DNA of 64,000 bases, taken from assembly GCA_002999035.1 (NCBI GenBank), contig CP027241.1, positions 2,866,195-2,930,194 on the forward strand, read 5' to 3'. The translations under genes were made by a program, and so were the position numbers. Under the pieces are notes generated by a model. That model was not told the origin of the DNA. It saw only the letters and a list, made by a program, of their open reading frames with translations, and did not search any database. How positions within the stretch are numbered: position 1 is the first letter of the stretch; each line of letters opens with the position of its first letter. The stretch comes from Lachnospiraceae bacterium oral taxon 500. Its GTDB lineage: Bacteria > Bacillota > Clostridia > Lachnospirales > Vallitaleaceae. This document shows positions 24,214-33,477 of this stretch, piece after piece.

Positions 24214-25692
24214 TCAGACCGTTAACTGCGGGAACAATTCTTTCAGTGCCGGATAAATTTGCCGCCAGCTGCGGTAACGCTCCTCATAGCGGGCCGTCAG
24301 CTCCGCTTCCGGCCAAATGACTGCTTTGACTCCGGTTAAAGCCGCTGCGCAGTCCGCCACGCTATCGTACCGGCCACAGCTGACCATGGCCAGCATCGCA
24401 CCGCCATAGCCCGGCCCCTCCTCCGTCTGCGGCAGCTCTAACGGAATGCCTAAAACATTCGCCAAAATCTTTTGCCACAGAGCCGACTTTGCTCCGCCGC
24501 CGCAGAGCTTGCTGCTTTGAATGACAATCCCTTGTGCCTTAGCCGCTTCAAAACTGTCACGCACGGCAAACGCCACTCCCTCCAGCACCGCCTGAACCAT
24601 ATCCGCCCGGCTGCTGTCCATGGTCAGCCCGATAAAACAGCCGCGCGCGCTGACATCATTAATGGAACTGCGCTCTCCCATCAAATACGGCAAAAAGAAG
24701 ACATGGCTGCATCCCAGCCGGTCATCGGCAATGGCAGCCTGTTCGCCGGCATAATCAGCCGTCTTTAAAATATCTTCGCAAAACCACTTATAGCAGCTGG
24801 CAGCCGACAACATGCAGCCCAGCCAATGATAGCCGCCGTCCGCGTGGACAAAGCTATGCAGCGCATTGTTCGGGTCAGCGGCAAAGCGTTCCATCGAAAT
24901 AAAAATCGTGCCTGATGTGCCCAGCGAAATCGTGCAGCCGCCCGCACCGACCGTGCCGGTACCTACTGCCGCCGCGGCGTTATCGCCGGCGCCAGCCGCT
25001 ACCGTCACCGATTCCGGCAATCCCAGTTCGACGGCAACCGCCGGTAAGATCCGGCCAACCGCCGCACTGCTGACAAACAGCCGCGGAAGCTGGTGCTCAC
25101 TGATGCCGCAAACCGCCAGCATCTCCGACGACCACGAGCGCCCCTTGACGTCCAACAGGAGCATGCCGGCAGCATCCGAATAATCGGTGCAATGCACACC
25201 GGTCAAGCGATAATTGATATAGTCTTTGGGCAGCATAATCTTATCAATCCGGGCAAAGTTTTCCGGCTCATTTTCCTTCAACCACAGGAGTTTAGGCGCG
25301 GTAAATCCGGCAAAAGCGATATTCGCCGTCCACTCCGACAGCTTTTCCCGGCCAATTACCTGATTTAAATAATCAGTTTGCTTCGCTGTCCGGCCATCAT
25401 TCCATAAAATAGCCGGACGAATGACTTCATCCTTTTCATCCAGAATTACCAAGCCGTGCATCTGCCCGCCGCAGCCAATACCGGCCACCTGCGTCCGGTC
25501 AATCCCGATAAGGAGCTCAGCCAGTCCGGTCTGCACTGCCGCCCACCAATCCTCCGGCCGCTGCTCACTCCAGCCCGGCTGCGGGAAAAGCAAAGGATAT
25601 TCCTTACTGACTGCTCTTTTTATCTGTCCGTTTTCCTCCACTAACAGCAGCTTAACCGCTGAAGTTCCCAAGTCAATTCCAATATAGTACAT
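24214..25692 (-). CDS. xylB: xylulokinase XylB
   Basis: A 492-residue FGGY-family sugar kinase. The N-terminal phosphate loop is IGIDLGTSAVKLLL (4-17), the substrate segment is GCGGQMHGLV with catalytic Asp in WNDGRT, and the second ATP segment is SLGTSGTI and LCGGGAKSALWQKI. It phosphorylates D-xylulose made by XylA from the gene just upstream on the same strand. Length is normal for XylB. ATG 25692 has GAGGGG upstream; 92 bases of unremarkable spacer separate it from xylA. Confidence 0.95.
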   Translation of the reverse strand: MYYIGIDLGTSAVKLLLVEENGQIKRAVSKEYPLLFPQPGWSEQRPEDWWAAVQTGLAELLIGIDRTQVAGIGCGGQMHGLVILDEKDEVIRPAILWNDGRTAKQTDYLNQVIGREKLSEWTANIAFAGFTAPKLLWLKENEPENFARIDKIMLPKDYINYRLTGVHCTDYSDAAGMLLLDVKGRSWSSEMLAVCGISEHQLPRLFVSSAAVGRILPAVAVELGLPESVTVAAGAGDNAAAAVGTGTVGAGGCTISLGTSGTIFISMERFAADPNNALHSFVHADGGYHWLGCMLSAASCYKWFCEDILKTADYAGEQAAIADDRLGCSHVFFLPYLMGERSSINDVSARGCFIGLTMDSSRADMVQAVLEGVAFAVRDSFEAAKAQGIVIQSSKLCGGGAKSALWQKILANVLGIPLELPQTEEGPGYGGAMLAMVSCGRYDSVADCAAALTGVKAVIWPEAELTARYEERYRSWRQIYPALKELFPQLTV

Positions 25693-25784
25693 AGCCCCTC
25701 CTCCGATTTATCCGCTAAACTGACAGCCCTTTTTCAAGTTTATCAACCCTGCTGCAAAAGCTGTTTAAGATTAGCCATTTCTTT

Positions 25785-27107
25785 TTATTTCCCGTTAAAC
25801 AGCACCTGATTCACGATACTCTCCAGCCGCTCCTGCCGGCCGCTCTCGGGCAACGCTGGCGCGCCCATCTGCTCGGCATAAGCCGCCAATTCTGCCAGTG
25901 TTGTTTCGCCGTTCATGATTTTAGCGCCGATGCCGCTCCGGTAACTGGCATAACGATCCGCCACAAAAGCATCGAGCCGCCCGTCCTCAATCAGCGCTGC
26001 CGCCTTTAATAAGCCAAGCGCAAAGGTATCCATCCCCAAAATATAGCTTTCAAACATATCCTCCGGCAAATAGCTGGAACGTCTGCTCTTGGCATCAAAG
26101 TTCAGCCCGCCGGTCAGACCGCCCGACTTTAAGACCTCATACATACACCATACCGCCTCGTAAACATCAAACGGGAATTCATCGGTATCCCAGCCCAGCA
26201 GCGAATCCCCCTGATTGGCGTCAATACTGCCCAGCATACCATTAATTGCCGACACCCTCAGGTCATGCCGGAAAGTATGTCCGGCCAGAGTAGCATGATT
26301 GGCTTCAATGTTTAATTTGAAATCTTGATCCAAGCCATACTGCCGCAAAAAGCCAATGGCCGTAGCCGCGTCAAAGTCATACTGATGCTTCATCGGCTCT
26401 TTGGGCTTAGGCTCAATATAAAAGTCACCGCTAAAGCCAATGCTGCGCCCGTAGTCGACCGCCAGCCGCATCAGCCGGGCGATATTGTCCTGCTCTAACT
26501 TCATATCAGTATTTAACAGCGTTTCATAGCCCTCACGGCCGCCCCAGAAGACATAGCCCCGGCCGCCCAGCTTAACCGTCAACTCCAGTGCTTTTTTAAT
26601 CTGGGCCGCCGCAAAGCAGAAAACATCAGCCGAATTGCTTGAGCCCGCTCCGTTCATAAAGCGGGGATTGGAAAACATATTGGCCGTGCCCCACAGACAT
26701 TTAATATCCGTTCCCTTCATTTTTTCCAAAATATAATCGGAAATCTCATCCAGGCGCCGGTTTGTTTCCTTAATGTCCTCCGCCTCCGGCACCAAGTCCA
26801 CATCATGGAAGCAAAAATAACGAATCCCTAATTTTTGCATAAACTCAAAACCGGCATCCACCTTGGCTTTCGCATGCGCCATCGTCCCCTTTTCGGCGCC
26901 AAAAGATTTATCGGCCGTGTCCCGACCGAACATATCGGTTCCGGCGGCGCCTAAGTTGTGCCACCACGCCATGGCAAACGGCAAATGCTCTTTCATGGGC
27001 TTACCCAGCACCACCCGCTCGGCGTCATAAAACTTAAATGCCAGCGGATTGCGGCTGGATGCTCCCTCATAAGGGATAACCGGTATGGTTTTAAAAATTT
27101 CATTCAT
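25785..27107 (-). CDS. xylA: xylose isomerase XylA
   Basis: A 440-residue class II xylose isomerase, converting D-xylose to D-xylulose with two divalent metals. It shows the catalytic His segment [13 protein letters not shown], the metal ligands in YIEPKPKEP and [17 protein letters not shown], and [18 protein letters not shown]. No truncation is visible. No XylR or xylose transporter gene adjoins it. The gene lies 12 bases after nudC, so it is probably read from a promoter upstream of nudC. Confidence 0.97.
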   Translation of the reverse strand: MNEIFKTIPVIPYEGASSRNPLAFKFYDAERVVLGKPMKEHLPFAMAWWHNLGAAGTDMFGRDTADKSFGAEKGTMAHAKAKVDAGFEFMQKLGIRYFCFHDVDLVPEAEDIKETNRRLDEISDYILEKMKGTDIKCLWGTANMFSNPRFMNGAGSSNSADVFCFAAAQIKKALELTVKLGGRGYVFWGGREGYETLLNTDMKLEQDNIARLMRLAVDYGRSIGFSGDFYIEPKPKEPMKHQYDFDAATAIGFLRQYGLDQDFKLNIEANHATLAGHTFRHDLRVSAINGMLGSIDANQGDSLLGWDTDEFPFDVYEAVWCMYEVLKSGGLTGGLNFDAKSRRSSYLPEDMFESYILGMDTFALGLLKAAALIEDGRLDAFVADRYASYRSGIGAKIMNGETTLAELAAYAEQMGAPALPESGRQERLESIVNQVLFNGK

Positions 27108-27119
27108 TTCTTTTTCTCC

Positions 27120-27953
27120 TTATCTATTTTCATTATTTTTTTTAAAAGCTTTCATCATTGCATTCGTCAGACTGTACTCGGACGGCTGCAGCACAATATC
27201 CTGCCGGGTAACCCATTCAGCGTACTTTAATTCCGAGCAATCCATGCGAATGGTATCATCACCGTCAACTTCGCAGTAAAAGCCGGCCAACAGGTCAGCA
27301 CTGACACCCCAGGGCTGCGACTTATAATACCTGATATTTCTAACCCGCAGTCCCACCTCTTCCATCACTTCCCGCTCCACCGCCTGCTCCAGCGTTTCGC
27401 CGAACTCAATAAAACCGGCCACCAACGCGTTATGCCGGTAGCCTTTCCGGTAACGGGTAATCAGGATTCGGTCACCGTTAATCACACCGATAATAACCGC
27501 CGGATTCAGCCGCGGATAAATCCGGTGACCGCACTCCGGGCAAACCAGTGCCCGCTCCGCCGGGGCATGCGTCATTTTCGCCCCACAGCTGCCGCAGTAT
27601 TTTGACACCGCATACCACTTTTGCAAATGATAGGCGGAAAAGACAGCAAAGATTTCCGTGTTTGCACCTAATGCCAGATTTCTTATTTCCTCCATGGTAT
27701 AAAAATGATATCCGGCCGGAAGAAACTCCGTCTGCTCCGACAGAAAAAACTTTTCACCGTCTATGGCAAAAAGATAAACAAAACCGGTATTTTCCGGGAA
27801 CAAGCGTCTTTCCGGAAAACGCAGGCTTTTTTTGTTTTCATCATAAAAAGCCAATAATTTTTCTTCGGCAAATAGCATGACCCTGCTGCTTGCCTCCGGT
27901 TCTGCCGCGATATAATTATTTTGAAACTTTGACGGCGCGATATCCTGTATCAT
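27120..27953 (-). CDS. nudC: NAD(+) diphosphatase NudC-type Nudix hydrolase
   Basis: A 277-residue Nudix hydrolase with the full NudC layout. An N-terminal domain is followed by a four-Cys zinc ribbon (CGSCG...CPECG, about 120-140), the Nudix box GFIEFGETLEQAVEREVMEE (in the GX5EX7REUXEEXGU pattern) and the SQPW motif (KSQPWGVSADLL) diagnostic of NAD(H) pyrophosphatases. Some of these also remove NAD caps from RNA. I start at ATG 27953 with AAAGGAGA upstream. It heads the nudC-xylA-xylB unit, an unusual partner for xylose genes. Confidence 0.92.
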   Translation of the reverse strand: MIQDIAPSKFQNNYIAAEPEASSRVMLFAEEKLLAFYDENKKSLRFPERRLFPENTGFVYLFAIDGEKFFLSEQTEFLPAGYHFYTMEEIRNLALGANTEIFAVFSAYHLQKWYAVSKYCGSCGAKMTHAPAERALVCPECGHRIYPRLNPAVIIGVINGDRILITRYRKGYRHNALVAGFIEFGETLEQAVEREVMEEVGLRVRNIRYYKSQPWGVSADLLAGFYCEVDGDDTIRMDCSELKYAEWVTRQDIVLQPSEYSLTNAMMKAFKKNNENR

Positions 27954-28014
27954 TATTTTCTCCTTTAGCCCGTGAGTTACCGAAATTAACCGTCTTGCCA
28001 CAGGCGTTGATATT

Positions 28015-28192
28015 TTAACTCATCCCCTGCCCGCAGCACTATGTACTCCTGCCGGGCGGGCAATCCTCCCCTGGTCGAAATGCTATGCGTTTCTGCCCGG
28101 ATGGGCGACCTACCTGTTCGAAAGTTTCGCACTTTCGCCGGGCGAACAATCCGCCTAAAAAGAGGGCTCAGCCGCACATAGGAAAATTGAGA
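28015..28192. repeat. degenerate copy of the MITE-like element
   Basis: This GC-rich stretch between nudC and the CDF gene repeats, with many changes, the internal sequence of the 55-150 element: CTGGTCGAAATG, then TTTCTGCCCGGATGGGCGAC and CCGCCTAAAAAGAG. The ends (AACTCATCCCC and AGGAAAATTGAG) are decayed versions of the terminal repeat. No ORF of interest lies inside. Confidence 0.6.
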
Positions 28193-28221
28193 TTTAAACT
28201 AATTTAAAAAACTAAAAATTT

Positions 28222-28251
28222 ACTGCATTTTCTCTCTAAATGCGGTATAAT
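28222..28251 (+). promoter_or_regulatory. possible promoter of the CDF transporter gene
   Basis: A consensus -10 TATAAT (28246-28251) has only a weak -35 (ACTGCA, 28222-28227, 18-base spacer). A short inverted repeat, GCATTT (28225-28230) and AAATGC (28238-28243), lies in the spacer, where a metal-responsive regulator could bind. That role is speculative. Confidence 0.45.
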
Positions 28252-28352
28252 AAGACTCCAACCATCCCGCATAGCAGCGGCACTTGAAATCTTCGCCGGC
28301 TGTGCAGCCTTTCGCCCAAAAAGGGCGAAACAATCTATAAAAGGAGTATCTT

Positions 28353-29240
28353 ATGGAACGTGCAAACGCCGTTCGGCGTATTTCCGTTTTGGGTTTTTTG
28401 GGAAATGTTTTTTTACTGATTATTAAGCTGGCCATCGGCCTTGCCACCGGCAGCCAGGCTATGATCGCCGACGGCCTGAACAGCTCCGGCGATGTCTTTT
28501 CCTCAATCATGACTTATATCGGCAACCAGATTTCTGCTAAACCCGATGACAGCGACCACCCCTACGGTCACGGCAAAGCGGAGTATATTTTTTCCTTCAT
28601 TATCAGCTTTTCCTTTTTGTTTGTCGCTTACATTGTTTTTAAAAACGGCGTCGAGGGGCTAATTGCCCTTCAGCCGGTACAATATTCCATTTGGCTGATT
28701 GTCGTAGCCGTCACGACCTTGGTTATTAAAACTTTTCTTTATGTCTGCGCCAGCCAAACCGGTAAAAAATATCACAGCCTGCTGGCTGCGGCTAATGCAG
28801 CTGACCACCGGAACGACCTTTTTATCACCGGTCTGACCCTGATCAGTATTATTTGCTCCTATTTTAAAATTTATTATGTTGATGCCGCGGTCGGTATCTT
28901 AATCTCCTTTTGGATTGGTTATACCGGCTTTAAAGTGCTGATCGCTTCCTATCATGTACTGATGGACCGCACTTTGGATGACGAAATCATTCACCAAATG
29001 CGGGAGCAAATCCTGGCAGCGGAGGGAGTCGATCATCTTGACTCCATTGTCGCCCGACCGATCGGCGAAAAGTTTCTGATGCTGATTAAGATTTCCGTTG
29101 ACGGCAATCTGACCGTTCAGGCCGGACATGATATTTCTGATACCGTCAAAGCAGCCATTATGAAGTTTGACCAGGTGGCTGATGTGTTAATCCATCTAAA
29201 CCCGGCACAAACCCATCCGCAAAGAGATTATTTAAAATAA
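28353..29240 (+). CDS. cation diffusion facilitator family transporter
   Basis: A 295-residue CDF/ZitB-FieF-type exporter of divalent metals by proton antiport. The first transmembrane half holds the signature GLATGSQAMIADGLNSSGD (metal-site Asp residues) and DHPYGHGKAEYI. Membrane helices continue to about residue 205, and the cytosolic C-terminal domain (EIIHQMREQILAAEGVDHLDSI) follows. Metal choice (Zn, Fe, Mn) cannot be read. It is monocistronic and divergent from nudC, with AAAGGAG before ATG 28353. Confidence 0.92.
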   Translation: MERANAVRRISVLGFLGNVFLLIIKLAIGLATGSQAMIADGLNSSGDVFSSIMTYIGNQISAKPDDSDHPYGHGKAEYIFSFIISFSFLFVAYIVFKNGVEGLIALQPVQYSIWLIVVAVTTLVIKTFLYVCASQTGKKYHSLLAAANAADHRNDLFITGLTLISIICSYFKIYYVDAAVGILISFWIGYTGFKVLIASYHVLMDRTLDDEIIHQMREQILAAEGVDHLDSIVARPIGEKFLMLIKISVDGNLTVQAGHDISDTVKAAIMKFDQVADVLIHLNPAQTHPQRDYLK

Positions 29241-29243
29241 ACG

Positions 29244-29286
29244 ATGATAAATCTTCCTGTATGCGAGCCTGCGCCGGATTTATCAT
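29244..29286. terminator. hairpin between the CDF and flavin reductase genes
   Basis: ATGATAAATC (29244-29253) and GATTTATCAT (29277-29286) form a perfect 10-bp stem between convergent genes. The stem is AT-rich and lacks a T-run, so its terminator role is moderate at best. Confidence 0.55.
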
Positions 29287-29296
29287 GGCATGACTC

Positions 29297-29821
29297 TTAT
29301 TTCAAATAATCATCTTCCAAAATATACGAATCTAAGATTTCAGCATAATACACGATATGATAATCGTCATGCGGATAGTACATTTCTTTGATGGCAGTAT
29401 CAAGCTTTTCCGGGGTAAACTCCTGCTTGGTAATAACCCGGCATTCATAAAAAAGCTGACAGTTTTCAATTACCGGCAAGTCCAGCGTTTGCCCCTTGCC
29501 CTTAATCAGGCTGGGCTCGGCAAACTTGTCTTTTTCCCGGCCGCTGTAGCTGCCGCAGAAATTAAGCGTGTCTTTTTGACTTTGATTAAACGGAATACTC
29601 AAGGTAAATACTCCTGTCTTGTCAATCAATTCCCGGCTGTATCTGGACGGCCGAACAGCAATCATCGCCAGCGGACGTCCCCACATGGAGCCAAACGCCC
29701 CCCAGCCAACGGCCATCACGTTTTCTTTATCTCCGTCCTTGGTACATAAAAACGCGCCTTTCGGGAGTTGCTCGACGGCGTCTTTTAAATAACGGTTAAA
29801 CTCTACCTTTTTTAAACTCAT
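29297..29821 (-). CDS. flavin reductase-like protein
   Basis: A 174-residue protein of the flavin reductase-like split-barrel group. The FMN-contact stretch MAVGWGAFGSMWGRPLAMIAVRPSRYSRELI is typical, followed by TLSIPFNQSQKDTLNFCGSYSGREKDKF. Members bind FMN and reduce or carry it; some are components of monooxygenases or of anaerobic flavoproteins. A partner is not seen nearby. ATG 29821 has GGAGAG upstream. It stands alone, convergent with the CDF gene. Confidence 0.85.
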   Translation of the reverse strand: MSLKKVEFNRYLKDAVEQLPKGAFLCTKDGDKENVMAVGWGAFGSMWGRPLAMIAVRPSRYSRELIDKTGVFTLSIPFNQSQKDTLNFCGSYSGREKDKFAEPSLIKGKGQTLDLPVIENCQLFYECRVITKQEFTPEKLDTAIKEMYYPHDDYHIVYYAEILDSYILEDDYLK

Positions 29822-29975
29822 TTGCTCTCTCCTTATTTTATTCGCCTTTTATTTCATCAATTACTCACTGCAAGCAATTTTTTTGTTATTTTTTTAACCT
29901 CATAGAGGGCAACACCCTCCTCCGCCTCTTTACAGCCTGCCGGCGTTAATCAGCCAAAGGCAGAATCCATGCAGC

Positions 29976-30012
29976 TATCTACCTAGGCAAAATGCATAGC
30001 ATTTCGATCAAG
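29976..30012. repeat. remnant of the MITE-like element
   Basis: AGGCAAAATGCATAGCATTT followed by CGATCAAGACAAG resembles the internal palindrome and end of the 44055-44253 element. It sits just after the thrC stop, within a 205-base gap (29822-30026) that otherwise holds nothing recognisable. Confidence 0.4.
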
Positions 30013-30026
30013 ACAAGCTGCGCTAC

Positions 30027-31490
30027 TTACTTTAAAAAGCGGAGCACCGCCGCCTTCATTTCTTCCCGGTCAATGACTTCCGTAAACCGCAGCGGCTTGT
30101 TTTTAAGTCCGGCAATCCCATCCGGAACCGGTGCGCCGGTTCTTTCGTGAAGCTCCTCCGGCAAAGCAAAGCTTTCGGCCCGCTGGCCGCCGCCCAAAGC
30201 CTCCAGCACCGCTGCCGAAAACTTATACGGACTGGCCGTCGATACTATCAGCGTCTTATCCTTTAATTTTTTCGTTTTGGCCGCAACGGCGGCTGCCACC
30301 GCAGTATGGGTATCCATCAGATAGCCCTCTTTTTCATAAAAATCACGGATTGTCCGGCTGCACTCCGTTTCTCCGGCAAACTCTCCGTATAGTTCTCCCA
30401 TCGCCGCTCTTTGTTCGGCACTGATTTGATAGCGCCCCTCCGCCTGCAATTCCCGCATGCAGCGGCTGGTTTCGGTTTCTCCGGCAATATCATACAGCAG
30501 ACGCTCCAAATTGGAAGAAATCAGGATATCCATTGACGGTGACTTGGTTAAAATCATTTTCCGGTTTTTATCATAAATATTGCCGGTCAGAAAATCGGCA
30601 ATCACCTTGTTTTCATTAGAAGCAGCCAGCAGCACGCCCAGCGGCAGTCCCATTTTCCGGGCATAATAAGCCGCCAAGAGATTCCCGAAGTTACCGCTCG
30701 GCACTACCACGTCCAGTTTTTCGCCGGGCTGCAGCTCCCCGCTCCGGATAAGCTGAGCATAGGCATAAATATAATAAACGATTTGCGGTACTAACCGCCC
30801 GATATTGATGGAATTGGCACTGCTGGCCAAATATCCCTGCTCTGACAACAGCCGCAGAAAATCCGAATCCTGAAATAAGTTTTTGACGCCGGTCTGGGCA
30901 TCGTCAAAATTGCCCCGGATTCCGACCGCCTCTACATTCGCACCTTCCTGTGAGCACATCTGATATTCCTGAATAAAGGAAACGCCGTCTTTGGGATAAA
31001 AAACCATAATCTTGGTTCCGTCTACTCCGGCAAATCCCTGCATGGCCGCTTTACCAGTGTCACCGGATGTGGCCGTCAAAATCAAAATCTGCTTGCCGAT
31101 TTTCTGTTTTTCAGCTGCCGTTTTCATCAGCTCCGGCAAAATCTGCAAGGCCATATCTTTAAAAGCATACGTTGGCCCGTGAAACAATTCCAAAAAATAA
31201 TAACCGCCTTTTTTAACTACCGGCGCAACTTCCGGCGTATCAAACTGCTGACCGTAAGCCCGCCGAACACAGCCGGCAATCTCTTCGCCGGTAAAATCCG
31301 GCAGATACAACGCCAAAATCTCTGTCGCCAGCTCTTGATAACTGTATCCGGCATATTCTTCAGCTGCTTTGGGTAAGTAGGGAAAAAACGCAGGCACAAA
31401 TAAACCCCTGTCAGCAGCGATCCCTCTAACAATGGCTTCTGCCGCCGAAATTCCTTTCTCTCCGCCTCTGGTACTTTGATAGGTTAACAT
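30027..31490 (-). CDS. thrC: threonine synthase ThrC
   Basis: A 487-residue PLP enzyme converting O-phosphohomoserine to threonine. It is the long (fungal/clostridial-like) form, starting MLTYQSTRGGEKGISAAEAIVRGIA. The PLP-lysine segment is ELFHGPTYAFKDMALQ, the phosphate loop is TATSGDTGKAAMQGF and later VPSGNFGNLLAAYYARKMGLP. No other threonine-pathway gene adjoins it, and I see no T-box in the 218-base upstream gap. ATG 31490 has AGAGGT upstream. Confidence 0.96.
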   Translation of the reverse strand: MLTYQSTRGGEKGISAAEAIVRGIAADRGLFVPAFFPYLPKAAEEYAGYSYQELATEILALYLPDFTGEEIAGCVRRAYGQQFDTPEVAPVVKKGGYYFLELFHGPTYAFKDMALQILPELMKTAAEKQKIGKQILILTATSGDTGKAAMQGFAGVDGTKIMVFYPKDGVSFIQEYQMCSQEGANVEAVGIRGNFDDAQTGVKNLFQDSDFLRLLSEQGYLASSANSINIGRLVPQIVYYIYAYAQLIRSGELQPGEKLDVVVPSGNFGNLLAAYYARKMGLPLGVLLAASNENKVIADFLTGNIYDKNRKMILTKSPSMDILISSNLERLLYDIAGETETSRCMRELQAEGRYQISAEQRAAMGELYGEFAGETECSRTIRDFYEKEGYLMDTHTAVAAAVAAKTKKLKDKTLIVSTASPYKFSAAVLEALGGGQRAESFALPEELHERTGAPVPDGIAGLKNKPLRFTEVIDREEMKAAVLRFLK

Positions 31491-31708
31491 TTTGACCTCT
31501 ACTTTCTGTTATTTATCCATTTCCTTGCGCTGCCGGCGCTTTTTCATCACTTCATGCCGCTGATTTCCCGGCAATAAAATCCAATTTGCATCCGTTCAGA
31601 GCCAAGCGCTTCATTGCTTTATTTTAACATCATAAGCAGTATATCACAATTATAAATCAGGGGCAATCTTTGTTTTGGTTTTTTGGCTTTGTCGAATTTT
31701 CCCGCTTC

Positions 31709-33031
31709 CTACTCCGAAAGCAGCCAATCCATCAGCCGAATCGACTTAATTCCCTCATATTCTGCGTCCAAACCACGGTCAAGGGATATCACTATTTTTT
31801 CATAATTATTTCGAATCTTTTGCAGTGGCTTTAGTTCCCGGCTTCTAATTTCTTCACTCCGCATCGTTTCAGCCACCTGAATGTATATCTTTTCTTCTCC
31901 ATTATCTGCCACGAAGTCCACTTCCAAATCGTCTACTTTTCCAACCGCAACATCATAGCCTCGCCCGCGCAATTCAAAATATACTATATTTTCCAAGATA
32001 TGTCCCCTGTCTCTATCCCTAAATCCCAGCAAATAATTGCGCAGCCCGATATCGGCAATATAATACTTCCCCAATGTCTTTAAGTACTCTCTCCCCTTAA
32101 TATCAAAGCGTTTGACATCATAAAACAAATACGACTCCTTAAGTGCTGCGATATATGCGGCAATCGTCTGTATAGCAGGCTTTCCCTGCTTGCTCCGGTC
32201 TATCACCAAATTTTCCGATATCAACGTATTACTGACAGAATTTAGGGATGTATTATTTCCGATATTATCCGCTAAAAATAATACAATTTTGCGCAAAAGT
32301 TCCACATCTGTAATTTGTCTTTGTCCTCGCCGCTTCTCTCGCTCTAAAATATCCCGAATCACCACAGTCGAATAAATACCATCCAGCAAAATCATGGCCG
32401 CATCCTGCGTCAACCCGATGTCCGCTATGCCCGGCATCCCACCGTAACGCAGATACGCCGCAAATAAATCAGAAAGTTCTACTCTTTCGCCGGCTGCATT
32501 ATATGCTCTTTTTTTCATTTCCCCACCCGGCGCAGAATATTTTTTTAGCTGATAACCATGAAATAAAATGAATTCCCGAAAAGATAAAGGATACATTTTT
32601 ATTTCCAAATATCTGCCCGCTAAATAAGTCGAATACTCTGAGGACAAAAGATACGCATTAGAACCGGTAATATAAATGTCGCAGTCAAAATCAACCCGCA
32701 AGGAATTAACCACGTCTTCCCATTGATTCAGTCTTTGCAATTCATCAAAAAACAAATACATTTTTTTATCTGCCAATATTTTTCCTTTAATAAATTGATA
32801 AAAAGCCTTATAATCCATGTCGTGGTATTCGATTGATTCAAAATTAACCGCCACAATTTGCTCCGGCTGAATTCCAGACGTCAGCAAATGCTGCTGCATT
32901 AGCTTAAGCAAGCTGGATTTACCGCAACGCCGAATTCCGGTAACAACCTTTACCGGTTCTTTATCCTGAAAAGCAATCAATTGATTTAAATATCTGTCAC
33001 GCGGCCTTAATTGTCGCTCCTGTTTCAACAT
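31709..33031 (-). CDS. AAA ATPase with C-terminal DUF4143
   Basis: A 440-residue protein of the widespread archaeal-type AAA/DUF4143 family. It has Walker A GIRRCGKSSL (about 34-43), Walker B MYLFFDELQRL, sensor YITGSNAYLLS, and a C-terminal DUF4143 region with nuclease-like LRGRGYDVAVGKVDDLEVDFV (PD-(D/E)xK-like acidic residues). The physiological role is unknown, although these are common as stand-alone defence- or mobile-associated genes. ATG 33031 with AGGGGGTGG is preferred over GTG 33040. Its promoter carries striking repeats. Confidence 0.85.
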   Translation of the reverse strand: MLKQERQLRPRDRYLNQLIAFQDKEPVKVVTGIRRCGKSSLLKLMQQHLLTSGIQPEQIVAVNFESIEYHDMDYKAFYQFIKGKILADKKMYLFFDELQRLNQWEDVVNSLRVDFDCDIYITGSNAYLLSSEYSTYLAGRYLEIKMYPLSFREFILFHGYQLKKYSAPGGEMKKRAYNAAGERVELSDLFAAYLRYGGMPGIADIGLTQDAAMILLDGIYSTVVIRDILEREKRRGQRQITDVELLRKIVLFLADNIGNNTSLNSVSNTLISENLVIDRSKQGKPAIQTIAAYIAALKESYLFYDVKRFDIKGREYLKTLGKYYIADIGLRNYLLGFRDRDRGHILENIVYFELRGRGYDVAVGKVDDLEVDFVADNGEEKIYIQVAETMRSEEIRSRELKPLQKIRNNYEKIVISLDRGLDAEYEGIKSIRLMDWLLSE

Positions 33032-33055
33032 TTCAACCACCCCCTGGTGGTTTAA

Positions 33056-33133
33056 ATGATAACTTAAACTTTTTATTTTGTCAAGTTCTGGTTATGGATA
33101 ACTTAAATTTTCTATTTTATAAAGTTTAAGTTA
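33056..33133 (-). promoter_or_regulatory. promoter and repeats upstream of the AAA/DUF4143 gene
   Basis: On the minus strand TTGACA (33079-33084) and TATCAT (33056-33061) are 17 bases apart. TAACTTAAACTTT (33060-33072) and its perfect complement AAAGTTTAAGTTA (33121-33133) flank the -35, and a third copy, ATAACTTAAATTT (33098-33110), lies between. One copy overlaps the -10. The arrangement suggests repression by looping or cooperative binding. Confidence 0.7.
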
Positions 33134-33271
33134 TTTATAATCAAAACTTTTCATTATGTTGAATTTTTGTCGAACAAAGCAATCCGGTCTCATGGATGCT
33201 AAGGCTAAGTATTTTTAACGTTTCATCCTGTTAATAAGTTTTTTGCAAGCCAACAGTGAAAGCAAACCATT

Positions 33272-33314
33272 AAAAGCGCCGCCGACAACAGATACCCGTT
33301 ATTCGGCGGCGCTT
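33272..33314 (-). terminator. terminator after the first SLH gene
   Basis: AAGCGCCGCCGA (33274-33285) and TCGGCGGCGCTT (33303-33314) form a 12-bp GC-rich stem; on the minus strand TTTTA follows. It lies about 165 bases after the stop codon of the 33478-36147 gene. The rest of the gap 33134-33477 holds only the duplicated 3' tail described for that gene. Confidence 0.75.
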
Positions 33315-33477
33315 GGCTATAAAGTTTTTACTGCTGCCGCTTCTTATCGGCTATGTGAAGTCTTACCTGGCTGCAGTTTCTCATCCAACGGTATATGAGG
33401 CCTTGGTTTTTTACAACTTTTGATACAGGCATCTACATCCTTCCTTACAACGCTTTCACGTGCCCATATCCCGTCTT

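Noticed and set aside
31491-31708. Possible T-box upstream of thrC
   Set aside because: No T-box core sequence or antiterminator stem was found by eye.
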